From Micromonospora sp. CB01531 (GTDB lineage: Bacteria; Actinomycetota; Actinomycetes; Mycobacteriales; Micromonosporaceae): a stretch of 64,000 nt of DNA. How positions within the stretch are numbered: position 1 is the stretch's first letter; every line of letters starts with the position of its first letter. Shown here in pieces: positions 49,803 to 58,101 of the stretch. The DNA lies in NCBI RefSeq assembly GCF_001905095.1, contig NZ_LWLS01000071.1, positions 29,771 through 93,770 of the forward strand, in the 5' to 3' direction. A model generated the notes under the pieces. That model ran no database searches and was not told where the DNA came from. It saw only the letters and a program-made list of their open reading frames with translations. Both the position numbers and the translations under genes were made by a program.

Positions 49803-50828
49803 ATGAGGATCGGCATTGTGGGGGCCACCGGCCAAGTCGGTGGCGTGATGCGGCAGGTGCTGGCGGAGCGCGAGTTCCCGGCGGAGCAGGTGCGGTTGTT
49901 CGCCTCGGCGCGGTCGGCCGGGCGGACCCTGCCCTGGCGGGACGGCGAGGTCACCGTCGAGGACGCGGCCGCCGCGGACTACCGGGGGCTGGACATCGTG
50001 CTCTTCTCGGCGGGCAAGGGCACCGCCCGCGAGCTGGCCCCCCGGGTCGCCGACGCCGGCGCGGTCGTCATCGACAACTCCTCGGCGTTCCGGATGGACC
50101 CCGAGGTGCCGCTGGTGGTCGCCGAAGTCAACCCGCACGCCATCGCCGACCGGCCGAAGGGCATCGTGGCCAACCCGAACTGCACCACCATGGCCGCCAT
50201 GCCGGTGCTGCGCCCGCTACACCAGGCGGCCGAGCTGGTCAGCCTGGTCGTGGCGACGTACCAGGCGGTCTCCGGCGCCGGCCTGGCCGGCGTGGCGGAG
50301 CTGGACGAGCAGGTCCGCAAGGTGGCCGAGGACGCCGCCGGGCTCACCTTCGACGGTGCGGCCGTCGAGTTCCCCGCGCCGCGCTCGTTCGCCCGCCCGA
50401 TCGCCTTCAACGTGCTCCCGCTGGCCGGGTCGATCGTCGATGACGGCTCCTTCGAGACCGACGAGGAGCAGAAGCTGCGCAACGAGAGCCGCAGGATCCT
50501 GGAGATCCCGGGGCTGAAGGTCTCCGGCACCTGCGTCCGGGTTCCGGTCTTCACCGGACACTCGCTCCAGATCAACGCCCGCTTCGCCCGGCCGATCACG
50601 CCGGCCCGCGCCCGGGAGCTGCTCGACGACGCGCCGGGGGTGGCCCTGTCGGACGTGCCCACCCCGCTGCAGGCGGCCGGCCAGGACCCGACGTACGTCG
50701 GGCGGATCCGGGCCGACGAGACCGTCGAGCACGGGCTGGCACTCTTCTGCTCCAACGACAACCTGCGCAAGGGCGCCGCACTCAACGCCGTACAGCTCGC
50801 CGAGCTGGTCGCCGCCGAGCGGCGCTGA
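49803..50828 (+). CDS. asd: Aspartate-semialdehyde dehydrogenase
   Basis: 341 aa. Reduces aspartyl phosphate to aspartate semialdehyde with NADPH, feeding lysine/DAP, threonine and methionine synthesis. Seen: GATGQVGG (residues 7-14), SAGKGTARELAP, NPNCTTMAA with catalytic Cys and the catalytic His in RVPVFTGHSLQIN. ATG 49803 starts directly at the Rossmann fold. The aspartokinase gene is not in the window on this side. Confidence 0.97.
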   Translation: MRIGIVGATGQVGGVMRQVLAEREFPAEQVRLFASARSAGRTLPWRDGEVTVEDAAAADYRGLDIVLFSAGKGTARELAPRVADAGAVVIDNSSAFRMDPEVPLVVAEVNPHAIADRPKGIVANPNCTTMAAMPVLRPLHQAAELVSLVVATYQAVSGAGLAGVAELDEQVRKVAEDAAGLTFDGAAVEFPAPRSFARPIAFNVLPLAGSIVDDGSFETDEEQKLRNESRRILEIPGLKVSGTCVRVPVFTGHSLQINARFARPITPARARELLDDAPGVALSDVPTPLQAAGQDPTYVGRIRADETVEHGLALFCSNDNLRKGAALNAVQLAELVAAERR

Positions 50829-50919
50829 GCCGGCGGGCCCGGCCGTGCGTCGGGCACGCCGGCCGGGAATGCGGTGAGATGGGGGTCGACCGCGCGACCA
50901 GTCGACCCGGGAGGCCCCC

Positions 50920-51360
50920 ATGGCGGACGAGCAGACCCAGCAGGCCCTGACCGATCTCATCGCGAGCCGCCGGATCGGGGTGCTCGCCACCATCAAGCGG
51001 GACGGCCGGCCCCAGCTGTCCAACGTGGTCCACTCCTTCGACCGGGTGCAGGACGTGATCCGGATCTCGGTGACCGACGACCGGGCGAAGACCGCCAACC
51101 TGCGTCGGGACCCCCGGGCCAGCTTCCAGGTCAGCAGCGCGGACGGCTGGGCGTACGCGGTGGCGGAGGCGCGGGCCGAGCTGACCCCGGTGGCCCAGCG
51201 GCCGGACGATCCCACCGTCGAGGAACTGGTCGGGCTGTACCGGGCGGTGCAGGGCGAACACCCGGACTGGGACGACTTCCGGCGCGCCATGGTCGCCGAG
51301 CGCCGCCTCGTGCTGCGGCTGCACGTCGAGCGGGTCTACGGCGCGCCCCCGCGCGCCTGA
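50920..51360 (+). CDS. PPOX-class F420-dependent flavin/deazaflavin oxidoreductase
   Basis: 146 aa split-beta-barrel protein. Seen: LTDLIASRRIGVLATIKRDGRPQLSNVVHSFD and DDRAKTANLRRDPRASFQV, the usual TIGR03618-like pattern of F420-binding enzymes. ATG 50920 with gggaggc upstream. Substrate unknown; stands alone. Confidence 0.88.
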   Translation: MADEQTQQALTDLIASRRIGVLATIKRDGRPQLSNVVHSFDRVQDVIRISVTDDRAKTANLRRDPRASFQVSSADGWAYAVAEARAELTPVAQRPDDPTVEELVGLYRAVQGEHPDWDDFRRAMVAERRLVLRLHVERVYGAPPRA

Positions 51361-51518
51361 CCACGCGTCGCCGCGCCCCTGGCCTCCCGTCGCCCCCGGC
51401 CCGGCATCCTTCGGCCGGTCCAGGACCGGCTGCCACGACCCACCACCACCGAACAGGGCGCGTTACTCGGCCCGTGGCGGCGGGTAGACCGCGGTGCCGA
51501 CACCGAGAGGGGAGCACC

Positions 51519-51935
51519 ATGACAACGGTCGGAGAGTTCATGACGACCCGGTTGGTGACGATGGACGGCGACGACACCCTGACCGCGGCGGCGCAGGAGA
51601 TGCGTGACAGCGCCATCGGCGACGTGGTGGTGACCGATGGTGACCGCGTGGTAGGCATCGTCACGGACCGGGACATCACGGTCCGGGGCGTCGCCGAGAA
51701 CATGGACCCCGCCACGACCAGGCTCAACCAGATCACCAGCAAGGACGTGGTGACGGTGAGCCAGTACGACGACGCGGTGGCGGCCGCGGACCTGATGCGC
51801 ACATACGCCGTCCGGCGGCTGCCGGTGGTCGACGACGGCCGGCTGATCGGACTGGTGTCGATGGGTGACCTCGCCGTCGAGCGGGAGCCGCAGTCGGTGC
51901 TCGCCGACATCAGCGCCGACGAACCGAACAACTGA
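51519..51935 (+). CDS. Tandem CBS-domain protein
   Basis: 138 aa with two CBS motifs: VGEFMTTRLVTMDGDDTLTAAAQEMRDSAIGDVVVTDGDRVVGIVTDRDI and TSKDVVTVSQYDDAVAAADLMRTYAVRRLPVVDDGRLIGLVSMGDLA. Likely binds adenine nucleotides. ATG 51519 follows GAGAGGGGAG. Such standalone proteins are frequent in hypoxia or stress regulons of actinobacteria. Confidence 0.92.
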   Translation: MTTVGEFMTTRLVTMDGDDTLTAAAQEMRDSAIGDVVVTDGDRVVGIVTDRDITVRGVAENMDPATTRLNQITSKDVVTVSQYDDAVAAADLMRTYAVRRLPVVDDGRLIGLVSMGDLAVEREPQSVLADISADEPNN

Positions 51936-52103
51936 CCCGTCCGCCGTGGCGACGCCGGCCCCCGGTTCCCGGGTGCCGGCGTTCGCGCGTTCCGCCCACG
52001 CGCCATGTCGGCGGCTCACCCGAACCGGGCGAGATTGACCCCGTACCCGATGGGCACCCCTTCTCGGACGTCGCACGCCGCGGACCGCGGGAGGAGTGAA
52101 CTG

Positions 52104-52472
52104 GTGGACGCGACCACGAAGTTCTTCGAGGACCTGGACCGGCGGGGGTACGAACCCCTGCTGGCGAAGACCAGCGGCACCCTGCGCTTCGACCTGCACG
52201 AGGGGGCGCACACGACACACTGGCTGCTGCACATCGACCGGGGCAACCTCCGGGTCCGGCAGGAGGACCAGGAGGCGAACACGGTCGTGGGGACCGCGCC
52301 GCGACTCTTCGGCGAGTTGGTGAGTGGCCGGGAGAACGTCATCGCGGCGCTGCTGCGCGGCGACATGACCGTGCTGGGCGACCTGCGGCTGGTGTTGCAG
52401 GTCGAACGGATCTTTCCCGGCCCGCCGAACTCTCGCGGGCCGCATCACGCGTTCCAGAGGGGGGCTTCCTGA
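52104..52472 (+). CDS. SCP2-type sterol-binding-domain-like protein
   Basis: 122 aa. Pattern TTKFFEDLDRRGYEPLLAKTSGTLRFDLHEG, HWLLHIDRGNLRVRQEDQEANTVVGTAPRLFGELVSGRENVIAALLRGDMTVLGDLRLVLQV matches the SCP2 fold, a hydrophobic ligand carrier. GTG 52104 follows GGGAGGAG. It overlaps the debranching-type gene (TGATG), so the two are coupled; the link is not understood. Confidence 0.82.
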   Translation: MDATTKFFEDLDRRGYEPLLAKTSGTLRFDLHEGAHTTHWLLHIDRGNLRVRQEDQEANTVVGTAPRLFGELVSGRENVIAALLRGDMTVLGDLRLVLQVERIFPGPPNSRGPHHAFQRGAS

Positions 52473-54535
52473 TGGCGGGCACGGACACCGTCCGGATCCT
52501 GGACGGCAACACGTTCGTGGTGTCCGAGGACACCGGCGACATCGAGGCGACGCCGAGCGAGCCGACCGGCCTCTTCGCCATCGACACCCGTTTCCTCTCC
52601 AAGTGGGTGCTGACCGTCAACGGCGAGCGGCTCAACGCGCTGTCGTACGACGACCTCCAGTACTACGAGGCCCGGTTCTTCCTGGTGCCGGGCATGGCCA
52701 CGCACTACATCGACGCGAAGTTGTCGATCATCCGGGAGCGGGCGGTGGGCGGCAGCTTCCGGGAGACGCTGACCATCCTCAACCACGACGAGAAACCGGT
52801 CGACCTGGAGATCCGGATCGACGCCGCGTCGGACTTCGCCGACCTGTTCCAGGTCAAAGACGAGATCCTGAACAAGAAGGGCGAGATCTACGCCGAGGCC
52901 GAGTCGGACCGGCTCAGGCTGGGCTACCGGCGGGGCAACTTCAAGCGGGAAACGGTGATCCAGTCATCCCAGCCAGCCCGCTACGACCGGAACGGCCTCG
53001 CCTTCACTGTCCACCTGGAACCGAACGAGCAGTGGGACACCGGCATCGACGTACAGACCTTCGCGATCGGCCCGGGCGGTCGGGACCTGCGAATGGGGCT
53101 GCGGACGCACGGCGTCGAGCGGCTGGCCCTGCAGCAGGACCTCGAGCAGTGGATCGCCAACGCACCGAAGGTGAACAGCGAGCACCGCGAGGTCTGCTCG
53201 ACGTACCGGCGCAGTCTGATCGACCTGGCGGCGCTGCGCTTCTCGCCGTTGTCGCTCGGTGGGCAGACGCTGCCGGCCGCCGGCCTGCCCTGGTTTATGA
53301 CCATGTTCGGCCGGGACAGCATCCTGACCTGCCTCCAGGTGCTGCCGTTCGCGCCGGACCTGTCCAAGACCACGCTGCGGATCCTCGGGGCGTTGCAGGG
53401 CACCCGGTTCGACGACTTCCGGGACGAGGACCCGGGCCGGATCCTGCACGAGATGCGCTACGGCGAGACGGCCGCCTTCGAGGAGCAGCCGCACTCGCCC
53501 TACTACGGTTCGGTGGACGCGACGCCGCTGTTCGTGGTGCTGCTCGACGAGTACGAGAAGTGGACCGGCGACGTGGCGCTGGTCAAGGAGCTGGAACGGG
53601 AGTGCCGGGCGGCGCTGAAGTGGGTCGACGCCTACGCCGACCTGGTGGGCAACGGCTACATCTGGTACGAGCGGCGCAACACCGACACCGGCCTGGAGAA
53701 CCAGTGCTGGAAGGACTCGTGGGACTCCATCTCCTACCGGGACGGCACGCTGCCGCCGTTCCCGCGGGCCACCTGCGAGGTGCAGGGATACGCGTACGAC
53801 GCGAAGATGCGGGCCGCCCGGCTGGCCCGGGAGTTCTGGGACGACCCGGCGTACGCCGACCAGTTGGAGCGGGAGGCGGCGGAGCTCAGGGAGCGGTTCA
53901 ACCGGGACTGGTGGGTGGCGGACGGCGAGTACTACGCCCTCGGGCTGGACCCGGACGGCCGGCACTGCGCGGTGCTCAGCTCCAACATCGGGCACCTGCT
54001 GTGGAGCGGCATCGTCGAGCCGGACCGGGCGAGGAAGATCGCCGACCACCTGCTCGGGCCGCGGCTCTTCTCCGGCTGGGGGGTGCGCACCCTGGCCGAG
54101 GGCGAGGTCCGCTACAACCCGATCGGCTACCACAACGGCACGATCTGGCCGTTCGACAACTCGTTCATCGCCTGGGGTCTGCGCCGGTACGGCTTCGCCG
54201 ACGAGGCCGCCGTCATCGCCAACGGCATCCTCGAAGCGGCGCGGTACTTCGACGGCCGGCTGCCGGAGGCGTTCGGCGGCTATCCGCGGGACCTGACCAA
54301 GTTCCCCGTGGAGTATCCGACGGCGTGCAGCCCGCAGGCCTGGTCGACCGGGACCCCGCTGTTGCTGATCCGGACGATGCTCGGGCTGGAGCCGCACGAG
54401 GGGCACCTGGCGGTGGACCCGCGGCTGCCGGTCGGCATGGGGCGGATCGAGGTGCTGGACATCCCGGGCCGGTGGGGGAAGGTGGATGCCTTCGCCCGGG
54501 GCCGGGTCGATCTGCACCAGCTGGCCGCCCAGTAA
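52472..54535 (+). CDS. Glycogen-debranching-type amylo-alpha-1,6-glucosidase
   Basis: 687 aa. N-terminal beta domain (GDE_N-like: RILDGNTFVVSEDTGDIEATPSEPTGLFAIDTRFLSKW) and a C-terminal (alpha/alpha)6 catalytic barrel from about residue 250 (GLPWFMTMFGRDSILTCLQ; LENQCWKDSWDSI; YHNGTIWPFDNSFIAWGLRRYG). The acidic residues GRDS and KDSWDS are in expected catalytic regions. Cytoplasmic, as no signal peptide is present. Coupled to the SCP2-like gene. The exact substrate, glycogen or another alpha-glucan, is uncertain. Confidence 0.88.
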   Translation: MAGTDTVRILDGNTFVVSEDTGDIEATPSEPTGLFAIDTRFLSKWVLTVNGERLNALSYDDLQYYEARFFLVPGMATHYIDAKLSIIRERAVGGSFRETLTILNHDEKPVDLEIRIDAASDFADLFQVKDEILNKKGEIYAEAESDRLRLGYRRGNFKRETVIQSSQPARYDRNGLAFTVHLEPNEQWDTGIDVQTFAIGPGGRDLRMGLRTHGVERLALQQDLEQWIANAPKVNSEHREVCSTYRRSLIDLAALRFSPLSLGGQTLPAAGLPWFMTMFGRDSILTCLQVLPFAPDLSKTTLRILGALQGTRFDDFRDEDPGRILHEMRYGETAAFEEQPHSPYYGSVDATPLFVVLLDEYEKWTGDVALVKELERECRAALKWVDAYADLVGNGYIWYERRNTDTGLENQCWKDSWDSISYRDGTLPPFPRATCEVQGYAYDAKMRAARLAREFWDDPAYADQLEREAAELRERFNRDWWVADGEYYALGLDPDGRHCAVLSSNIGHLLWSGIVEPDRARKIADHLLGPRLFSGWGVRTLAEGEVRYNPIGYHNGTIWPFDNSFIAWGLRRYGFADEAAVIANGILEAARYFDGRLPEAFGGYPRDLTKFPVEYPTACSPQAWSTGTPLLLIRTMLGLEPHEGHLAVDPRLPVGMGRIEVLDIPGRWGKVDAFARGRVDLHQLAAQ

Positions 54536-54546
54536 CGCGACCGTGG

Positions 54547-54576
54547 GGCGCCGCCGACCACCGGGTCGGCGGCGCC
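54547..54576. terminator. Hairpin terminator between debranching and VOC genes
   Basis: A perfect 13-bp stem (54547-54559 with 54564-54576) with loop ACCG between convergent genes. Confidence 0.75.
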
Positions 54577-54585
54577 GCCGCGTGC

Positions 54586-54978
54586 TCAGTGGCCGGGCAC
54601 CAGCGGATCGGCGTGCGCCTGGGTGCGGGGCAGCAGGCAGAACTCGTTCCCCTCCGGGTCGGCCAGCACGGTCCACCGGGGCAGCTCGCGGACCACCGTC
54701 GCCCCCGCCTCCAGCACCGCGGCCCGCTCCTCCGCGTCGCCGGCCAAGTCGAGGTGGATCCGGCCGCGGGCCGGCAGGTCGTCGGCGGGGCTGATCCAGA
54801 TGTCCGGCCGGTGCCCGGACGGGTCGCGCAGCAGCACCGCCTCGGTCGGCGCGAGCGCCCGATCGGCGAGCTTCACCCAGTCCTCCTCGACCACGGGCAG
54901 TCCGGTGACCGCGCTCCAGAATGGGGCGAGCAGGTACGGGTCGCGGCAGTGGATGACGATCGCGGCGAGGTCGGGCAT
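54586..54978 (-). CDS. VOC/glyoxalase-like protein
   Basis: 130 aa. Two beta-alpha-beta-beta-beta halves: IVIHCRDPYLLAPFWSAVTGLPVVEED and IHLDLAGDAEERAAVLEAGATVVRELPRWTVLADPEGNEFCLL, the latter the usual glyoxalase C-terminal signature. Likely metal-dependent or resistance/lyase-type; substrate unknown. Follows the alpha/beta hydrolase gene on the same strand. Confidence 0.87.
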   Translation of the reverse strand: MPDLAAIVIHCRDPYLLAPFWSAVTGLPVVEEDWVKLADRALAPTEAVLLRDPSGHRPDIWISPADDLPARGRIHLDLAGDAEERAAVLEAGATVVRELPRWTVLADPEGNEFCLLPRTQAHADPLVPGH

Positions 54979-54996
54979 GCCCTGACGGTAGTCGGG

Positions 54997-55641
54997 TCAG
55001 GCGGGCGGCAGGACGGTGTCCAGGAACGCGGTGGTGACCGCCTGGATGTCCGGACGCGCCAGGTCGAGGGCGTGCCCGCCGTGGGTGATCCAGCTGTGCA
55101 CCGGGTGCCCGGCGGCGAGCAGTTGCCCGGCCAGCGCCACCGACTGCGCGGCCGGCACCGACGCGTCCGCGCGCCCCTGCACCAGCAGCACCGGTACGCC
55201 GGACCCGAGGTGGGACGCGACCGTGGCGTCGACGGTGGCCGGGTCGCCCGCGGCGGGCGGGTGGCCGAGCAGGTCGGCCCACGGGTCGTCGGATCGCTGC
55301 CGCCGCCACTGCGGGTCCAGCGGGTTGACCGGCGCCCAGTACGCCAGCCCCGCCGCGACGTCGCCCGGCCGGTCCACTCCCCGCAGGGCGAGGTGCAGGG
55401 CGAGCATCCCGCCGGCCGAGTCGCCTCCGACCAGCAGCGGCAGCCCGTCCGCCGCAGCCCGGGCGGCCCGGGCCGCCGCGCGGACGTCGGCGAGCTGGGC
55501 CGGCCAGTGCGCCTCGGCCACGAACCGGTAGGTCGCCGCGACCACCCGGAGCCCGAGCGGGGCCAGGGCCGCGCCGTCCTCGTGGTACCGGGCCCGCCAG
55601 CCGCCACCGTGGATCCAGAGCAGCACTCCGCGTTCGGTCAT
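54997..55641 (-). CDS. Alpha/beta hydrolase (HSL-like esterase)
   Basis: 214 aa. Oxyanion motif WIHGGGW near residue 9-15, nucleophile elbow GGDSAGG, catalytic Asp in QGRADASVP and His in HGGHALD. Short for the family (about 300) but the triad is complete. Cytoplasmic. Co-directional with the VOC gene, 18 bp apart. Confidence 0.88.
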   Translation of the reverse strand: MTERGVLLWIHGGGWRARYHEDGAALAPLGLRVVAATYRFVAEAHWPAQLADVRAAARAARAAADGLPLLVGGDSAGGMLALHLALRGVDRPGDVAAGLAYWAPVNPLDPQWRRQRSDDPWADLLGHPPAAGDPATVDATVASHLGSGVPVLLVQGRADASVPAAQSVALAGQLLAAGHPVHSWITHGGHALDLARPDIQAVTTAFLDTVLPPA

Positions 55642-55764
55642 CCCGCCATGCTGGCCCCTCCCGGGGCCGGCCCGCGACCCGGCTCTGCCCAGGGCAGAGC
55701 CCGCAGATCCGACCGCCCGATCTGTTCCTACGGTTGCGTAACCTACTCGGGGTAAAGTCGGCGG

Positions 55765-56514
55765 ATGCCGGAGCTCGTGTACCCGCCCGTGATCGCCGCC
55801 GCCAAGACGATGTTCCGGGTCCTCGACCTGCGCCTACGGGTGGAGGGCAGCCACCACGTGCCGCCCACCGGCGGGGCGGTGCTGGCCAGCAATCACGTCA
55901 GCTACCTGGACTTCATCTTCTGCGGGTACGGCGCGCGCGACTCCCGCCGCCTGGTCCGGTTCATGGCCAAGGACTCGGTCTTCCGGCACAAGGTCTCCGG
56001 GCCGCTCATGCGGGGCATGAAGCACATCCCGGTCAACCGGGCGGCCGGCGCCGGGTCGTACCAGACCGCGGTGTCCGCGCTGCGGCGCGGCGAGGTGGTC
56101 GGCGTCTTCCCGGAGGCGACCATCAGCCGCTCCTTCACCGTCAAGGACCTCAAGAGCGGGGCCGCCCGGATGGCCCAGCAGGCCGCCGTGCCGCTGCTGC
56201 CGGTCGCACTCTGGGGCACCCAGCGGCTGTGGACCAAGGGCCGCCCACGCACCCTCACCCGCCGGCACACCCCGATCAGCATCCTGGTGGGTGAGCCCAT
56301 GGACCCGGCCGGCTACCCGGACGCCGCCACGATGACGGCCGAGCTGAGGAACCGGCTCAGCGCGCTGGTGGATCGGGCCCAGCGGGAGTACCCGGAGCAG
56401 CCCGCCGGCCCCGACGACGCCTGGTGGCAGCCCGCCCACCTCGGCGGCGCCGCCCCCACGCCCGAGGAGGCCGCCGCGCTGGACCGCCGAGGCCCTCGCG
56501 CTGCCACCCCCTGA
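55765..56514 (+). CDS. 1-acyl-sn-glycerol-3-phosphate acyltransferase (PlsC-like)
   Basis: 249 aa. Catalytic NHVSYLD (NHxxxxD-type) near residue 43, glycerol-phosphate motif FPEATISRS and VPLLPVALWGT. Transfers acyl groups in phospholipid synthesis at the membrane. A Pro/Ala-rich C-terminal tail of about 40 residues is lineage-specific. ATG 55765. Stands alone. Confidence 0.92.
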   Translation: MPELVYPPVIAAAKTMFRVLDLRLRVEGSHHVPPTGGAVLASNHVSYLDFIFCGYGARDSRRLVRFMAKDSVFRHKVSGPLMRGMKHIPVNRAAGAGSYQTAVSALRRGEVVGVFPEATISRSFTVKDLKSGAARMAQQAAVPLLPVALWGTQRLWTKGRPRTLTRRHTPISILVGEPMDPAGYPDAATMTAELRNRLSALVDRAQREYPEQPAGPDDAWWQPAHLGGAAPTPEEAAALDRRGPRAATP

Positions 56515-56554
56515 CCGCCGGCTGCGGGGCCCGGGTCCGCCCCGACCGGCCCGC

Positions 56555-56572
56555 GCTGACCTGAGGGTCAGC
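56555..56572. terminator. Short hairpin at convergent gene ends
   Basis: GCTGACC/GGTCAGC forms a perfect 7-bp stem with loop TGAG, overlapping the stop of the minus-strand gene. Confidence 0.5.
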
Positions 56573-57311
56573 AGGCGGAACCCGGCCCCACCCGGGCCGG
56601 GGAGGCCGCCCGGGGCCAACCCGCCGCCTCGGTCGCCGCCGGCCGGTAGTAGTCCTCCCGGGACAGAAACTCCACCGGCAGCGAACCGGGCAGGGTCAGC
56701 GAGCCCCGGGCCGGGCCGGGCGCGCCACCCACTCGGGTCAGCAGGGTGTCCCGTTCCGGCGGGGAGAGGTCCACCAGCTCGGGGTGCACCAGGCGGAACG
56801 CGGCCACCGCGCGGCGTACCTGGCGAGCCAGCGCGACGATCAGGGCGTCCGGGCCGGCCAGCGCGAGGGCCGGCTGCCGGATGGTGCGCAGCGCGTCGCA
56901 GACCAACAGCAACTCGACCTCGTCGTCCGGGCCCTCGGCCAGCTCCAGCCGGGACGGCCACTGCCAGCGGATCTGGCCACTGACCAGACGGGACAGCCGG
57001 AGCGGACGCCGGTGCCGGGCACCTGTCCGGCCGGTCCGCCCCGAGACCAGGGCCAGTTCGGAGCCGGTGCAGACATACGAGAGGCGCCGGTCCGTCACGG
57101 TGACCGTCGCCGGCGCGGGCAGGTGCCAGGCGGGCGCGTTCTCGGTGGGACCGAGCAGATGCCCGGCGATCCGCAGTAGGTGCTGCCCGAGCAGTTGCTC
57201 GCCCGGCTCGGGGACCAGCGCGTACCGCCGGTCGAGCGTGGGACGGGCGGAGTCCCCATCCGCGTCGAAGCGGTGTGGTCCGATGAAGAACGGTGCGGCG
57301 TCCTCCTGCAC
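56568..57311 (-). CDS. Uncharacterised soluble protein
   Basis: 247 aa, not recognised. Begins MQEDAAPFFIGPHRFDADGD and contains PH-like strands (TVTVTDRRLSYVCTGSELALV; RLSRLVSGQIRWQWPSRLEL; EVELLLVCD) followed by a helical region and a disordered tail. This layout suggests a PH-like fold. GTG 57311 has GGGAGG 8 nt upstream; GTG 57317 is too close to it. Divergent from nothing nearby; 73 bp downstream of the response-regulator stop. Confidence 0.65.
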   Translation of the reverse strand: MQEDAAPFFIGPHRFDADGDSARPTLDRRYALVPEPGEQLLGQHLLRIAGHLLGPTENAPAWHLPAPATVTVTDRRLSYVCTGSELALVSGRTGRTGARHRRPLRLSRLVSGQIRWQWPSRLELAEGPDDEVELLLVCDALRTIRQPALALAGPDALIVALARQVRRAVAAFRLVHPELVDLSPPERDTLLTRVGGAPGPARGSLTLPGSLPVEFLSREDYYRPAATEAAGWPRAASPARVGPGSAC

Positions 57312-57384
57312 GGTCACAACCTCCCGGGGACGGTTGGCGGTACGTCGAGCCTGGCCCACACCGTGGTGGCTGTCATGACAGCCG

Positions 57385-58101
57385 TTAGGGGGTCGGCCGG
57401 TCGGTGGACGCCTGTGACCGGTAGGTGCCGATCTCTTCCGGCCGGACGAGGCCGTCCTCGATCGCCCGGGCGAGCAGCGCCGCCTTCGTGGCGGCCGGCC
57501 GGCCCGCCCGGGTGTACTTGATCCGCGCCCGATCCACGTACTGCTTCACGGTGTGCTCGCTGATCCGCATCCGGCGGGCCACCGACGCCTTCGACATCGA
57601 CTGGAACCACAGCAGCAGGGCCTCGCGCTCCTTGTCCGACAGGGCCGGCCGGTCCGGCCGGGGATCGCCCACCATGGCCCCGGCCAGCGCCGGCGGCACG
57701 TACGGGCGGTCGCTCGCCGCGGCCAGCACGGTCGCCACGCAGTGCTCGCGCCCCTCGTGCTTGGCCAGGAACGCGACCGCCCCCGCGTCCAGCGCGGCGA
57801 GCATGGTGTCCGGGTCGGTGTGCTGGGAGTAGACCACCACCCGCCGGCCGGCGGCGCTCAGCTCGGCGAGCTTGTCGAACGCCATCCGTCCGTGCAGCCG
57901 CAGGTCGAGCAGCACCACCTCGGCCTCCGGGGCGGCCCGCAGCACCGCGTCCGGGTCGTCCCCGGTGGCCAGTACGCGCAGCCGCGGCTCGCTGGCCAGC
58001 CAGGCGCGTACCCCGTCGATCACCACCGGGTGGTCGTCCACGATGGCCACGCCGATGGGCCGCCCGCCGGTCACGTCCGCCGCCACCGGGTCTGCGTCCA
58101 T
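57385..58101 (-). CDS. LuxR/NarL-family response regulator
   Basis: 238 aa. Receiver domain with acidic DDHPVV, phospho-acceptor Asp in LLDLRLHG and Lys in LAKHEG; helix-turn-helix from about residue 165 (SDKEREALLLWFQSMSKASVARRMRISEHTVKQYVDRARIKY). ATG 58101 follows GGGGAG. Its 5' end overlaps the degenerate kinase gene by 31 bp, so the three form one operon. Confidence 0.92.
   Translation of the reverse strand: MDADPVAADVTGGRPIGVAIVDDHPVVIDGVRAWLASEPRLRVLATGDDPDAVLRAAPEAEVVLLDLRLHGRMAFDKLAELSAAGRRVVVYSQHTDPDTMLAALDAGAVAFLAKHEGREHCVATVLAAASDRPYVPPALAGAMVGDPRPDRPALSDKEREALLLWFQSMSKASVARRMRISEHTVKQYVDRARIKYTRAGRPAATKAALLARAIEDGLVRPEEIGTYRSQASTDRPTP

Noticed and set aside
52603..55755. 1050-codon frame overlapping the debranching-type gene
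   Set aside because: Shifted frame of a strongly supported gene; Arg/Gly/Pro-rich with no domain.
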